A stretch of 64,000 nucleotides of DNA from Helicobacter baculiformis (GTDB taxonomy: Bacteria > Campylobacterota > Campylobacteria > Campylobacterales > Helicobacteraceae): positions 1-64,000 of the forward strand of contig NZ_FZMF01000002.1 in the NCBI RefSeq assembly GCF_900197685.1, written 5' to 3'. Positions 1-8,745 of this stretch are shown here, piece after piece. The notes beneath the pieces were generated by a model. It did no database searches and had not been told where the DNA came from. It saw nothing but the letters and a program-made list of their open reading frames with translations. The translations under genes and the position numbers were made by a program. Numbering within the stretch: position 1 is the stretch's first letter; each line of letters starts with the position of its first letter.

Positions 1-636
1 TCATAGGGGGATTTGCTGTAGGGGTGGGGGGCTGCTAAAGGGCTTTTTGGGGGGGATGATCGCGCAGGCTAGGAGATAATAATACTGCTTGAGCCGATCT
101 ATCAAAGCGGAGTTTGGCATCTCCTCTAAAATGCCCGGAGAAAAACACACACTCTCTAAAGAGATAGAACGCATTAAATCCGGATTTTGCAAATCGGCTT
201 TAAAACTTTGGGCATAGCCATAATTGGTTTCATGTACGCGCACCGCACTCACACTCAAAGGCGCTTCGCCATTATGAAACTCTGTGGCGCGCACTATCGC
301 GTCTAAAAAGAGATGAAACATCAGGGCATACCCCTCCGCACTGGGGTTAAACCCTAATTTCACATGGCGCGTGCAGGTGGTGGCAATGAAGTCTTGAAAT
401 TCTGGGGATTCGCGATCCCAAAAGTGGTGGGCGTGATCAAAGGCATCAATGAAGCTAGCGATCTCGTTTTTAAACAAGCCAAAATCTAAGATCATCCCTG
501 CATGATCGAGCTTGTGCGCCTCCACAAAAACCTCTAGGGTGTAATTATGCCCATGGATACTGCTCGCACAACGCTTGGAGGTGCAGTTGCGCACGATATG
601 GCTAGCACAAAAATGAAAAGTTCGTCTAATTTGCAT
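1..636 (-). CDS. queD: 6-carboxytetrahydropterin synthase QueD (queuosine pathway)
   Basis: Converts dihydroneopterin triphosphate to 6-carboxytetrahydropterin, the first committed step toward the queuosine base of tRNA. The zinc triad of the PTPS/QueD fold is visible as His13 (CASH) and the HGHN pair His28/His30, with Cys23 just before it. A VHET motif lies at about 134-137. At 211 residues it is longer than compact bacterial QueD proteins; the extra C-terminal tail is proline-rich and is partly encoded by a C7 run (49-55 read on the minus strand). It is last in a leftward series after a lipoprotein gene, 3 bases apart. Related helicobacters keep a similar surE-ispA neighbourhood. Function is secure; whether the tail is real or a slippage product is not. 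Confidence 0.88.
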   Translation of the reverse strand: MQIRRTFHFCASHIVRNCTSKRCASSIHGHNYTLEVFVEAHKLDHAGMILDFGLFKNEIASFIDAFDHAHHFWDRESPEFQDFIATTCTRHVKLGFNPSAEGYALMFHLFLDAIVRATEFHNGEAPLSVSAVRVHETNYGYAQSFKADLQNPDLMRSISLESVCFSPGILEEMPNSALIDRLKQYYYLLACAIIPPKKPFSSPPPLQQIPL

Positions 637-639
637 GAT

Positions 640-1305
640 CTAACGCTTGTAACATGGCATGTAAACGGGGAGTTTTTCGTAATAGCGATAATGTTCTGAA
701 CGGGTAAAGTCGATACGCTGAATAGTGTTACTAATGAGATCTTCATAAAGCTTATTATATCCACAAGTCTCGCCCATCACACTCCCATCAATGTAGAGGA
801 CGCGCTTATTGCGCACATTGTCCCACCAGTCTAAAATAAAATGCGACCCTACAAGCATCTTACTATAGGCAGAAAACCCATTGATTGCATAATAATCTGT
901 GGGCATTTTGGCGCAATAAAATTGCCCTCCATGCCAATAGCAATGATTGCTCTTAGCGCGATCGATTAAAGTGTAATTATAGGTGTAAATGGGTAATGCG
1001 GAAATGTTGCGTACTACATGGACATAAATAATATTCTTAGCTTGAGAAATGGGATAATCTTTCAATTTGAAGACATTGTAAAAGCCGAGTTGTTGTAACC
1101 GATAGACAATAAAAGACAGATAATAAGAACTGATCATATCTTCCTTATCATGCACTACTACAATCGGAGAATTAAAGTTAAAGGCATAATCCCCGCGCAC
1201 TTCTGAGAAATACCCCATATTCAAGCGGTGGCAACCCGTGAGCACAAAAACAAAAGGTACGAACAAGACCAAAAAAGCACGGCGCATCCACACATTCATT
1301 TCCAT
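640..1305 (-). CDS. Putative lipoprotein of unknown function
   Basis: A 221-residue protein whose N-terminus is a lipoprotein signal: a short basic start, a hydrophobic stretch, then the lipobox LTGC with Cys25 as the expected lipidated residue. The remainder is rich in Tyr and aromatic residues and contains several Cys (for example around HCYWHGG and CYKR at the end), suggesting a folded periplasmic or outer-membrane-anchored domain. No enzymatic motif was recognised. It lies between queD and surE, and I recall an uncharacterised gene at this place in H. pylori. Localisation is inferred from the signal; function is unknown. Confidence 0.72.
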   Translation of the reverse strand: MEMNVWMRRAFLVLFVPFVFVLTGCHRLNMGYFSEVRGDYAFNFNSPIVVVHDKEDMISSYYLSFIVYRLQQLGFYNVFKLKDYPISQAKNIIYVHVVRNISALPIYTYNYTLIDRAKSNHCYWHGGQFYCAKMPTDYYAINGFSAYSKMLVGSHFILDWWDNVRNKRVLYIDGSVMGETCGYNKLYEDLISNTIQRIDFTRSEHYRYYEKLPVYMPCYKR

Positions 1306-1334
1306 ATCCCCATTTTACTACAAAGTTTGGGCAT

Positions 1335-2102
1335 TTATACCCATTCCTGTAGAATTTGCAAATCGGCGTAGCTGGTCATATTGAGAGTGATGGGTGTAAT
1401 GGAGACATACCCGCGCGCAATGGCCTCAAAATCACTCAAAGCCCCCCCACGTTCTTCCCATTTTAAAGGGTTGAGTCCTAACCAGCAGTATTGCTTACCC
1501 TTGGGGTCTGTTTTGAGATGTACATTGTTTGTATAGAGACGCACACCCTTTTGGGTGATCTTAATCCCTTTAGGCGCGTTTTGAGGGATGTTTACATTTA
1601 AGAATTTGCGCGCTTTGGATGCAAAGGGAAAGCCGTGCTCGATACATTGTTGCACAAGGCGTAGGGCAATTTGAGTAGCCATGCTAAAATCGTGTTGGGC
1701 AAACTTGGCACGATCTTGAATACTTTGAGAAATGGCAATGGAAGGGATTTTATGCAAAGTCCCCTCAATAGCCCCGGCCACCGTGCCCGAATAAAGCACA
1801 TCCTCACCCATGTTAGAGCCATGATTAATGCCAGAAATCATTAAATCAAAGGGCCTTTGACTCATGGAGACCGCTAAACACACACAATCGCTAGGTGTGC
1901 CATCATCAACTCGAAAATAGTCCTTGTCTATTTCTTCGATACGTAAGGGTACGCTGATTGTGATTCCATGCCCACAGGCAGAACGCTCATTTTTGGGTGC
2001 GACCACCATCACATCGGCGATACTGCTGAGCGCGTCCCTTAGGGCAAGCAACCCTCTAGCTTCGTAACCATCGTCATTGGTGAGCAAGATATGAGGTTTC
2101 AT
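1335..2102 (-). CDS. surE: 5'-nucleotidase / stationary-phase survival protein SurE
   Basis: A metal-dependent phosphatase that removes the phosphate from nucleoside 5'-monophosphates. The N-terminal LLTNDDGY motif (residues 6-13) supplies the paired Asp metal ligands. The VVAPKNERSACGHGIT and SGINHG segments that complete the SurE active site follow in the usual order. Its 255 residues match the family. The start codon overlaps the stop of ispA by 4 bases, so the two are probably translationally coupled in the leftward operon. Nothing unusual is seen. Confidence 0.93.
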   Translation of the reverse strand: MKPHILLTNDDGYEARGLLALRDALSSIADVMVVAPKNERSACGHGITISVPLRIEEIDKDYFRVDDGTPSDCVCLAVSMSQRPFDLMISGINHGSNMGEDVLYSGTVAGAIEGTLHKIPSIAISQSIQDRAKFAQHDFSMATQIALRLVQQCIEHGFPFASKARKFLNVNIPQNAPKGIKITQKGVRLYTNNVHLKTDPKGKQYCWLGLNPLKWEERGGALSDFEAIARGYVSITPITLNMTSYADLQILQEWV

Positions 2103-2998
2103 GCAAGTTCCTTCAGCAAAGTCTGCAAATAGAGCGCAAGAGTGGAGGGAAATGTTGCTAGTGTTTTTAACAAATTCACTTTAAGTTCTTGCAAATAGGT
2201 TTTAGCTTGAGGCAGACCTAGCAAATTGACATAGTTATTTTTAAAGGTATCTAGTTGGGTACTTTTTCCCGACTGGGCGGGGCTTTGGGTGCGATCAATA
2301 ATATCATCGCGTACTTGGAAAAACAACCCCAATTGGATTCCAAAATCAAAGAGGGCTTGTGGCAAATTTGAAGGAGCGCGATCGCCCACCACCAGCGCAC
2401 CCATCTTCAAACTCGCCGCGATAAGTTGCGCAGTTTTGAGAGTATGCAAGGTTTCTAATTCCTGACAATTAAGCGCTTTATGCTCAAAGTAACAATCTAA
2501 CGCCTGTCCTAAGACCATGCCTCCTATCCCACCACACATAGCTAATAAAGCGATAAGTTGTACTTTCAAGGTGCTATCCAAGCACGCTTGGGTAATGCAA
2601 TAGAAAGCATAGGTATTCAGTCCATCGCCTACTAGAGTGGCAGTAGTAACACCATAGGTTTTATGCAGAGTGGGATGTCCCCGGCGCAAAGATGCGTTAT
2701 CCATACAAGGTAAGTCATCATGAATAAGCGAATAGGTGTGTAAAACTTCCAAAGCGAGGGCAACAGGAAAGCTTATGCGCACAGCTTCTATATCGTGCTC
2801 AAAGGCACAAAGTACTGCCAAAAATAATTTTGGTCTAAAACGCTTACCACCATTTTCCAACATTTCCCAAAAGGCTTTTTCAAAAAAAGGGTGGAAAGTC
2901 TCTATGGGAGGTTTAGCGCGGAACACATAGCTGTTAAATTCCTCACAAACTTGCGTATAAAAGTCTAGAGCATTCTCACAGACGCACATAAAATTCAA
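2099..2998 (-). CDS. ispA: Polyprenyl (farnesyl/geranyl) diphosphate synthase
   Basis: Condenses isopentenyl diphosphate with allylic diphosphates, supplying precursors for undecaprenyl carriers and menaquinone side chains. Both aspartate-rich Mg-binding motifs are present: the first in LIHDDLPCMDN (about residue 92) and the second in QVRDDIID (about 227). GGKRFRPKL near residue 51 is the typical substrate-binding segment. Length (299 residues) fits the short-chain farnesyl class. The start lies inside the 3' end of the upstream PDZ-protein gene (23-base overlap) and the stop overlaps surE by 4 bases. Chain length of the product cannot be fixed from sequence alone. Confidence 0.92.
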   Translation of the reverse strand: MNFMCVCENALDFYTQVCEEFNSYVFRAKPPIETFHPFFEKAFWEMLENGGKRFRPKLFLAVLCAFEHDIEAVRISFPVALALEVLHTYSLIHDDLPCMDNASLRRGHPTLHKTYGVTTATLVGDGLNTYAFYCITQACLDSTLKVQLIALLAMCGGIGGMVLGQALDCYFEHKALNCQELETLHTLKTAQLIAASLKMGALVVGDRAPSNLPQALFDFGIQLGLFFQVRDDIIDRTQSPAQSGKSTQLDTFKNNYVNLLGLPQAKTYLQELKVNLLKTLATFPSTLALYLQTLLKELA

Positions 2999-3977
2999 AG
3001 CCCTTTCTCATGATCAACATTTCAATTTGTCCCTGCATAAAAGCTTTACTCAACGCTTTTTGCAGGGCAACATGCACAGACTGCCCGCGTTTAATGATGG
3101 GTTTCCTATTAATCCACACCAATCGATCGCCCACATGAAGCTTGTTTAAAGGAGGAGTTAAGTGTGTGGCTTTGGTGATCACCAAATCATCGTTCACGGC
3201 AATACCAAAGCGTTCTAAAAAAGTATCGGGCAATAAAAACCCTCCATGTCTTTTGTCCACACGCACCACAAAGGTTTTTAGGGCATGACCCCTTTTAATA
3301 GTGACGCGTGCATGGCTTTGGTAAGCCAAATTGCTCACTATCCATTCAAATTCGTGGGCGTTACGGATAGACTGATTGTTGATACGCATGATCACATCAT
3401 GTTCTAAAAAAGGATTGTGTTGAAAAAAAGGGTCCACACTCTGTACTACTAGTCCCGCACCCACACGCACGCCAATATCACCATAATAAGGACTTTTCTG
3501 CCTTAAAAAGCGTTTAAGATATTTGGTTTCTATAAATTCATGCGCACCCACTCCTACACCATAGATTTGATAACAAATATTGCTCACAACACCATTCAAT
3601 CCCAAAGGAGCAGAGAAGCGCGCAAAGTGCAAAAAACCCTGTTGACGCTCCAAGATGGAACCGCTTTTAGCATGTGCGTTGATAGCAGCTAGAGGGCGTT
3701 TTCTAGCTTGTGCATCGATGTCTAGAAGGTGGTAGGCAAATTGGGTTTTAGGGGCTTGGATCAGATAAAAGCCAATAAAAGGATCATGTTTTAGGATTTT
3801 GACTCCTTTGGGTGGGGTTGTAGAGTGCATAAAAGAAACCTGTTTGCGATCCCAAAAGAGTGATACACTTGCACCATATGTAGCTAGATGGTGGTATTTG
3901 GCGCATCGGGAGAAATCATAGGCTTTTAAGGGCGTACAGCACAACACAACCGCCAACAAACGCCCAATCAAAACCAA
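2976..3977 (-). CDS. Exported protein with PDZ-type domains
   Basis: A 333-residue protein with an N-terminal signal-like segment (hydrophobic, ending near PLKAYDF). The middle and C-terminal parts read as two PDZ-like modules: GLVVQSVDPFFQHNPF with DVIMRINNQSI (about 170-205), and a later DRLVWINRKPI (about 287-297). No Ser protease triad is visible, so it is probably a binding or scaffold protein of the periplasm rather than a protease. It sits 8 bases after ybaB and overlaps ispA. H. pylori has an uncharacterised homologue after panD-ybaB. Function remains unknown. Confidence 0.7.
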   Translation of the reverse strand: MVLIGRLLAVVLCCTPLKAYDFSRCAKYHHLATYGASVSLFWDRKQVSFMHSTTPPKGVKILKHDPFIGFYLIQAPKTQFAYHLLDIDAQARKRPLAAINAHAKSGSILERQQGFLHFARFSAPLGLNGVVSNICYQIYGVGVGAHEFIETKYLKRFLRQKSPYYGDIGVRVGAGLVVQSVDPFFQHNPFLEHDVIMRINNQSIRNAHEFEWIVSNLAYQSHARVTIKRGHALKTFVVRVDKRHGGFLLPDTFLERFGIAVNDDLVITKATHLTPPLNKLHVGDRLVWINRKPIIKRGQSVHVALQKALSKAFMQGQIEMLIMRKGFEFYVRL

Positions 3978-3985
3978 AATAAAGC

Positions 3986-4288
3986 CTATTTATTAAAAGG
4001 ATTCAAGCCGCCTAGCATGCCAAAAGCGGAGTTCTTGCGCCCTTCTTCTACATTTTTGTAGGCTTCATTGAGTGCGCTCATCAAATAGATTTGCAAGGCT
4101 TCCTTGTCTTCTAAAAGACTATCATCGATTTGAATATCCAAGAGTTCGCCCGCACCATTGATACAGACCTTAACTAGCCCTCCCCCGCTTTTGGCGCTGA
4201 ATTGAGTGGCTTTTTGCTTAGCTTCCATGTCTTTGAATTGTTCTTGAAGTTGGGATAACAACCCGCCTAATTGTCCCAAATCTAACAT
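3986..4288 (-). CDS. YbaB/EbfC family nucleoid-associated protein
   Basis: A small DNA-binding protein (100 residues) of the YbaB/EbfC family, which forms dimers that coat DNA. The frame is open further upstream, but the family start is the ATG at 4286-4288, giving MLDLGQLGGLLSQ. That start overlaps the panD 3' end by 7 bases. Typical features are the N-terminal helix rich in Gln, Met and Lys, then GGGLVKVCINGAGELLDIQID, the central beta strands. The tail ends FGMLGGLNPFNK, resembling other members. It is coupled with panD and the PDZ gene. Confidence 0.87.
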   Translation of the reverse strand: MLDLGQLGGLLSQLQEQFKDMEAKQKATQFSAKSGGGLVKVCINGAGELLDIQIDDSLLEDKEALQIYLMSALNEAYKNVEEGRKNSAFGMLGGLNPFNK

Positions 4289-4650
4289 GGTATTCCTTTC
4301 TCTAAGATCGCGTTGTTTTCCCCCAATAAGATCACATGGGGCTGATGGATGGGAATTTGCTCTAAACTCAGGTGCATGTAAGCTAAAATAATCACCTGAT
4401 CTCCAATTTGCACCAAACGACTCGCTGCACCATTGACGCAAACTTCCCGTGCCTGTGTGCCCATAATAGCATAAGTGCTAAAACGCGCACCATTATTGAT
4501 ATTGACTACATCAACTTTCATCCATGGATGTAACTTAGCTGCTTGCATCAGATCCTTACCGATAGTGATGGAGCCTTGATAGTGCAAGTTTGCATCCGTA
4601 ACCACTGCACGGTGGATCTTAGAATACAACACTTCTGCAGAAGGGAGCAT
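4282..4650 (-). CDS. panD: Aspartate 1-decarboxylase proenzyme PanD
   Basis: Makes beta-alanine from L-aspartate for pantothenate and coenzyme A synthesis. The self-cleavage site is visible as YQGS, with Gly26-Ser27 as the scissile bond and Ser27 becoming the pyruvoyl group. SKIHRAVVTDANL before it and NINNGARFSTYAI after it are family signatures. Its 122 residues match the usual size, with two extra N-terminal residues compared with many. It lies between clpA (9 bases upstream) and ybaB. Confidence 0.95.
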   Translation of the reverse strand: MLPSAEVLYSKIHRAVVTDANLHYQGSITIGKDLMQAAKLHPWMKVDVVNINNGARFSTYAIMGTQAREVCVNGAASRLVQIGDQVIILAYMHLSLEQIPIHQPHVILLGENNAILEKGIPC

Positions 4651-4659
4651 TAATATTCC

Positions 4660-6882
4660 TTATGTATTTCTAATCTTTTTATGAGGCTTAATGTGAGCTG
4701 TTTGTTTACATAGAATCTTGATTTCTCGATTTTTGAGCACTACCCTAGCGCTACCGCCTTCCTTGAGTCCGCCAAAGAGAATCGCATCGCTAAGTTTGAT
4801 CTTGATGTGATCGTGCACTAATTTTGCCATCACGCGCGCGCCCAAAGGATCTTTAAAACAGAGGTTAGCCAAATACGCACTCACACTTTTGTCAAAACTC
4901 AAAGTGATATTTCTAGGGGTTAGCAATTCTTCAAGCTTTTGACACTCTTTGTGCGCAATGCGCTCCAAATGTTCTAGATTCAAGGGCTCGAAAGTCAAGA
5001 TTGCATCCAATCTAGAACGCAGTTCTGTGCTAAGTAGATCCTTAAGAGCTTGGTGGTATTTGTGTGTGTGATCATCCAAGAAGCCCACTCTTCCCAACGC
5101 TCCACTTCCTGCATTGGAGGTTAGGATGAGCACGGCATGTTTAAAATCGCTCTTTTTTCCACTATTGTCTGTCAAGGTAGCGTTATCAGTGATTTGCAAG
5201 AGAAGATCATAGACATTGGGGTGTGCCTTTTCAATTTCATCAAGCAAGAGCACACAGCGAGGATGTTTTCTAATGGCATTCACTAAGAGTCCACCCTGCT
5301 CAAAGCCCACATAGCCAGAAGGCGCGCCGATGAGCTTAGAAATGCTATGGGGTTCCTTGTATTCACTCATATCAAAGCGTTCCAAATGCAAGTGCATATG
5401 CTTGGCTAGGGCTTTGGCTAACTCTGTTTTACCCACCCCGCTAGGACCAACAAACAAAAAGCTTGCAATAGGTTTTTGCGCGCCAACCAACCCTGAGGCG
5501 TGGATCTTAATCGCCTCCACCAAGCGCTCAACCGCCTTATCCTGAGCAACCACTTCTTTTTTAAGTTGGGCTTCTAGCCCTTTAAGATGGTGTTGTTTTT
5601 CTAAACTGATATGGGACTTTGGAATGTCGATTTTAGAGGAGAGCACATTTTCAATATCATGGGTAGAGATGAGAGGGGGGTTTGCTCTAGGAGGGGTATA
5701 GATTTTTTTAAATGCCCCTGCCATATCCATTAAGTCGATCGCCTTGTCAGGCAAAAAATTCTCATGAAGATAGTGGACAGAGAGATCTACACATGCCCTG
5801 AGGGCTTCTTTGCTGTAGCGCACATGGTGGTGGCGCTCATAATGGCTGGAAAGATCGTCTAGAATAGCATAACAATCCTGTTTAGAGGGCTCTAAGATAT
5901 CGATTTTGCTAAAGCGACGGCAGAAAGCTTTATCCTTTTCTAAAACAGAGCGGAACTCTTCAAAGGTGGTTGCTCCAATACAGCTTAAACTCCCATCAGC
6001 TAACATAGGTTTTAAAATGTTGGCTCCATCGAGCGCACCTGAGCTAGAAGCCCCTGCCCCTAAAACCGTGTGAATTTCGTCAATAAAAAGAATACTCCCC
6101 TTGTCTTTTTGTAGTTCTCTGAGGGTCTTTTTTAATCGCTTTTCAAACTCGCCTCGGTATTTGCTCCCAGCCACCATCGCGCTCAAATCCAGCGCGTAAA
6201 TAGTGCGCTGGAGCAAGAAAGAGGGAACATCCTTTTGCACGATTTTAAGGGCTAAACCCTCTGCGATCGCGGTTTTACCCACGCCTGGCTCGCCCACCAA
6301 CAAGGGATTATTCTTCTTACGCCGCCCCAAAATTTCGATCACCTTTTTAAGCTCCGCATCGCGGTGCGAAACGGGATCAATGGCATCTTTTCTTGCTAAT
6401 TCGTTAAGATTTTTGGCAAACTTCTGTAAAGCAGACACCTTTTCTTTGGAAAAAGAAAGGGGGGGATGTTCCAAAATTTTAAGGCTGTCCACCTGAAAGG
6501 AATGTAACACTCGCGCGCTATAACACTTATTTTCTTGCAACATAATGAAAAGAAAATCTTGCACATCTATGATCTTGTAGTGCGTGTCTTGGATGTAGTC
6601 TTCTAGTGCGTGAAATAAGTCCAATAAATCTTGATCATGCTTGGGGCGCTTGCGTTCCTCAGGACTAGTATAAATAGGCACATTCTCGACAAGATAACTT
6701 TGGATCATCTGTTTAGCATCTAAAATATCCACATCCAATTGTCGCAAAAAACCCTGCACTTCTTTGTCATTAAGCATGACTAGAAAAACATGTTCAATGG
6801 TGGTGAACCGATGGGACAATTTAGTTGCTAATGCGATGGAAGAGTTAAGAATACGATGTAAACGGATAGTGATAGAGGGCAT
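4660..6882 (-). CDS. clpA: ATP-dependent Clp protease ATPase subunit ClpA
   Basis: The AAA+ unfoldase that feeds proteins to ClpP. In order: an N-terminal double-Clp repeat domain (1-150), the first AAA module with Walker A GEPGVGKT (about 197) and Walker B ILFIDEIHT, then the second module with GPSGVGKTEL (about 480) and VLLLDEIEKAH. A VGF tripeptide within a loop (GRVGFLDD, about 605) stands where the IGL/IGF loop that docks to ClpP is expected. Length is 740 residues. There is no room for a clpS adaptor gene between it and the next gene (16-base gap), although clpS commonly neighbours clpA. Confidence 0.93.
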   Translation of the reverse strand: MPSITIRLHRILNSSIALATKLSHRFTTIEHVFLVMLNDKEVQGFLRQLDVDILDAKQMIQSYLVENVPIYTSPEERKRPKHDQDLLDLFHALEDYIQDTHYKIIDVQDFLFIMLQENKCYSARVLHSFQVDSLKILEHPPLSFSKEKVSALQKFAKNLNELARKDAIDPVSHRDAELKKVIEILGRRKKNNPLLVGEPGVGKTAIAEGLALKIVQKDVPSFLLQRTIYALDLSAMVAGSKYRGEFEKRLKKTLRELQKDKGSILFIDEIHTVLGAGASSSGALDGANILKPMLADGSLSCIGATTFEEFRSVLEKDKAFCRRFSKIDILEPSKQDCYAILDDLSSHYERHHHVRYSKEALRACVDLSVHYLHENFLPDKAIDLMDMAGAFKKIYTPPRANPPLISTHDIENVLSSKIDIPKSHISLEKQHHLKGLEAQLKKEVVAQDKAVERLVEAIKIHASGLVGAQKPIASFLFVGPSGVGKTELAKALAKHMHLHLERFDMSEYKEPHSISKLIGAPSGYVGFEQGGLLVNAIRKHPRCVLLLDEIEKAHPNVYDLLLQITDNATLTDNSGKKSDFKHAVLILTSNAGSGALGRVGFLDDHTHKYHQALKDLLSTELRSRLDAILTFEPLNLEHLERIAHKECQKLEELLTPRNITLSFDKSVSAYLANLCFKDPLGARVMAKLVHDHIKIKLSDAILFGGLKEGGSARVVLKNREIKILCKQTAHIKPHKKIRNT

Positions 6883-6898
6883 TAGCTACCTTTGGGGC

Positions 6899-7315
6899 TC
6901 ATTTGGCGACCAACACAGGGATAGGGGAATTATCAATGAAACTATTTTGATGTGAGCCAAAGATTTTATAAAACGCTGAAGATTCGCTTGCTCCAATTAC
7001 TAAGAGGTCAAAATTGGGCGCCATTTCTAAAATTACATCCACCGGGTTGCCTACTTTGAGTAACCCTTCACACGCGATACCCTCTTGCATAAGCAACTCA
7101 CTAAACTCCTCTAAAAGCTGATTGGATTGTTCATGGGCAATCACTTCAGCTTGACTATAGTTCATAATCCCACTCTCAGGATAAATCAGCACTTCGGGGC
7201 TTACATGCACTAGAGTAAAATGCACATCTTTAAGCTTGATAAAAAGCTTCAGGGTTGCGTCCAGCCCGCTTCTACATTCCTGCGTGTCGCTAATCCCAAA
7301 AAGCACCCTTAACAT
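6899..7315 (-). CDS. Universal stress protein (UspA family)
   Basis: A single-domain 138-residue Usp fold. The nucleotide-binding signature is the C-terminal DLLVIGASESSAF followed by FGSHQNSFIDNSPIPVLV, which corresponds to the G-x2-G-x9-G(S/T) and final P(V/I) pattern, though the middle Gly spacing is imperfect. A ribosome-binding AAAGG precedes the ATG, and a TATAAT box lies 29 bases further out. It diverges from bioD. The cellular role of this family in helicobacters is not well defined. Confidence 0.85.
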   Translation of the reverse strand: MLRVLFGISDTQECRSGLDATLKLFIKLKDVHFTLVHVSPEVLIYPESGIMNYSQAEVIAHEQSNQLLEEFSELLMQEGIACEGLLKVGNPVDVILEMAPNFDLLVIGASESSAFYKIFGSHQNSFIDNSPIPVLVAK

Positions 7316-7343
7316 GCGTTACCTTTGCGAAGATCTTAAAGCC

Positions 7344-7349
7344 ATTATA
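7344..7349 (-). promoter_or_regulatory. -10 element for the uspA-clpA-panD leftward unit
   Basis: Read on the minus strand this is a perfect TATAAT, 29 bases before the uspA ATG, in the divergent gap with bioD. No -35 match was seen, as is common in Helicobacter promoters. The start site is inferred only. Confidence 0.5.
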
Positions 7350-7396
7350 AGAGAAATAAGCTTAAGCTACTGCCTAAATATACGCAAAGGATTCCT

Positions 7397-8056
7397 ATGT
7401 ATGCCCCGATTTTCGTAAGTGCGACCAATACTGACGTGGGCAAAACCACCCTTTCTTTAGAGATTGCTAAGCTATGCAAAGCGCGTGGGATCAAGACTTT
7501 GCTAGCCAAACCTATCGAAACAGGAATCAATGCCGAAGGACCAAGCGATGCAGAATTATTTTTACAAGAGAACTTAGATATAGAGCCTCACTTAAATTTG
7601 GAGGATATTAGTTTTTACCGCTATGTTTTGGGAGCGAGCCCTTTTGTGGCAGCGCGTTTTGAGCCCCATATTACTTTAGATTTTAAAGAGATCAAGAAAA
7701 AGTTAGATGCTCTACAAGAACGATGTGATTTGCTTATTATAGAGGGGGTGGGGGGGTTGCTAGTCCCTTTGGATGCCAAGAATAAAATCGTCGATCTTTG
7801 CATGTTTCTTAAAACAAGACTCTTAATGGTAAGTTCAGATCGTTTGGGCATGCTCAACAACTTACTCTTAAATCAAGAATACCTCAGTGGGCACAAGATT
7901 TCTCATCAAATACTCATTAATATGCGCGATAAACGCACTTATTACCAAATTTGTAAACCCTATATCGATCACCTCAACACTACCCTAAAAACCCCTATTT
8001 TAGAATTTCCTGAACAGAGTGGGCGTCTTTTAGACGCGATATTAGTGCCTTGTTGA
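7397..8056 (+). CDS. bioD: Dethiobiotin synthetase BioD
   Basis: Closes the ureido ring of dethiobiotin from 7,8-diaminopelargonic acid, CO2 and ATP, the penultimate step in biotin synthesis. The N-terminal FVSATNTDVGKTT is the characteristic P-loop, KPIETG holds the conserved Lys of the substrate pocket, and IIEGVGGLLVP is the second conserved block. At 219 residues it is close to the family norm. It is transcribed away from uspA; the other bio genes are not in this window. Confidence 0.93.
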   Translation: MYAPIFVSATNTDVGKTTLSLEIAKLCKARGIKTLLAKPIETGINAEGPSDAELFLQENLDIEPHLNLEDISFYRYVLGASPFVAARFEPHITLDFKEIKKKLDALQERCDLLIIEGVGGLLVPLDAKNKIVDLCMFLKTRLLMVSSDRLGMLNNLLLNQEYLSGHKISHQILINMRDKRTYYQICKPYIDHLNTTLKTPILEFPEQSGRLLDAILVPC

Positions 8057-8064
8057 GAATGTAA

Positions 8065-8073
8065 TGCTATAAT
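8065..8073 (+). promoter_or_regulatory. Extended -10 promoter of sodB
   Basis: TGC-TATAAT (TATAAT at 8068-8073), followed by the Shine-Dalgarno AAGGAG at 8093-8098 before the sodB ATG at 8104. The promoter begins only about 10 bases after the bioD stop, so sodB likely has its own transcript. I did not recognise an iron-regulator site. Confidence 0.6.
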
Positions 8074-8103
8074 GGAGCTCCAATCTAACTTGAAGGAGAT
8101 GCC

Positions 8104-8745
8104 ATGTTTACTTTACGCCAGTTGCCCTACAGCAAGGATAGCATGGGAGATTTCTTAAGCCCTACTGCTTTTGATTTTCACCATGGTAAGCACCACCAAA
8201 CTTATGTGAACAATCTGAACAATTTGATCCAAGATAGTGAATTTAAAGACAGCTGTCTGTTCAGCATTTTAACCAAGTCAAGTGGCGGAGTTTTCAACAA
8301 TGCTGCTCAGATTTACAACCACGATTTTTATTGGGATTGCTTGAGTCCTAAAGAAACCCCTATGAGCGAAGAGCTTAAAACAGCTTTAATTGCCGATTAT
8401 GGCTCGCTAGAAGGCTTTAAAGAAGCCTTTATCAAAAGCGCAACCACTCTCTTTGGATCGGGCTGGAATTGGGCGGTTTATAACCCAAAAACACAAAAAA
8501 TAGAGATTGTACAGACTAGCAATGCCAACACTCCCGTTACAGACCATAAAATTCCGCTTTTGGTTGTTGATGTATGGGAACATGCTTATTATATTGATCA
8601 TAAAAACGCCCGCCCCGTGTATTTGGAGAAGTTCTATGCCCATGTAAATTGGGAGTTCGTCTCCAAATGCTATGAATGGGCTAAAAAAGAAGGTTTGGGC
8701 TCTGTGGATCACTACATTAACGAACTCGTACACAAGAAGGCTTAA
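8104..8745 (+). CDS. sodB: Iron superoxide dismutase SodB
   Basis: Cytoplasmic superoxide dismutase. Metal ligands can be assigned as His26 ([10 protein letters not shown]), His73 (YNHDFYW), Asp156 and His160 (DVWEHAYY). The FNNAAQ segment places Gln69 where iron-type enzymes carry it, rather than the Gln of manganese enzymes elsewhere. Length 213 is typical for Helicobacter SodB. Its stop overlaps the thiG start (TAATG), so thiG and cmoA may be co-transcribed with it. Confidence 0.95.
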   Translation: MFTLRQLPYSKDSMGDFLSPTAFDFHHGKHHQTYVNNLNNLIQDSEFKDSCLFSILTKSSGGVFNNAAQIYNHDFYWDCLSPKETPMSEELKTALIADYGSLEGFKEAFIKSATTLFGSGWNWAVYNPKTQKIEIVQTSNANTPVTDHKIPLLVVDVWEHAYYIDHKNARPVYLEKFYAHVNWEFVSKCYEWAKKEGLGSVDHYINELVHKKA

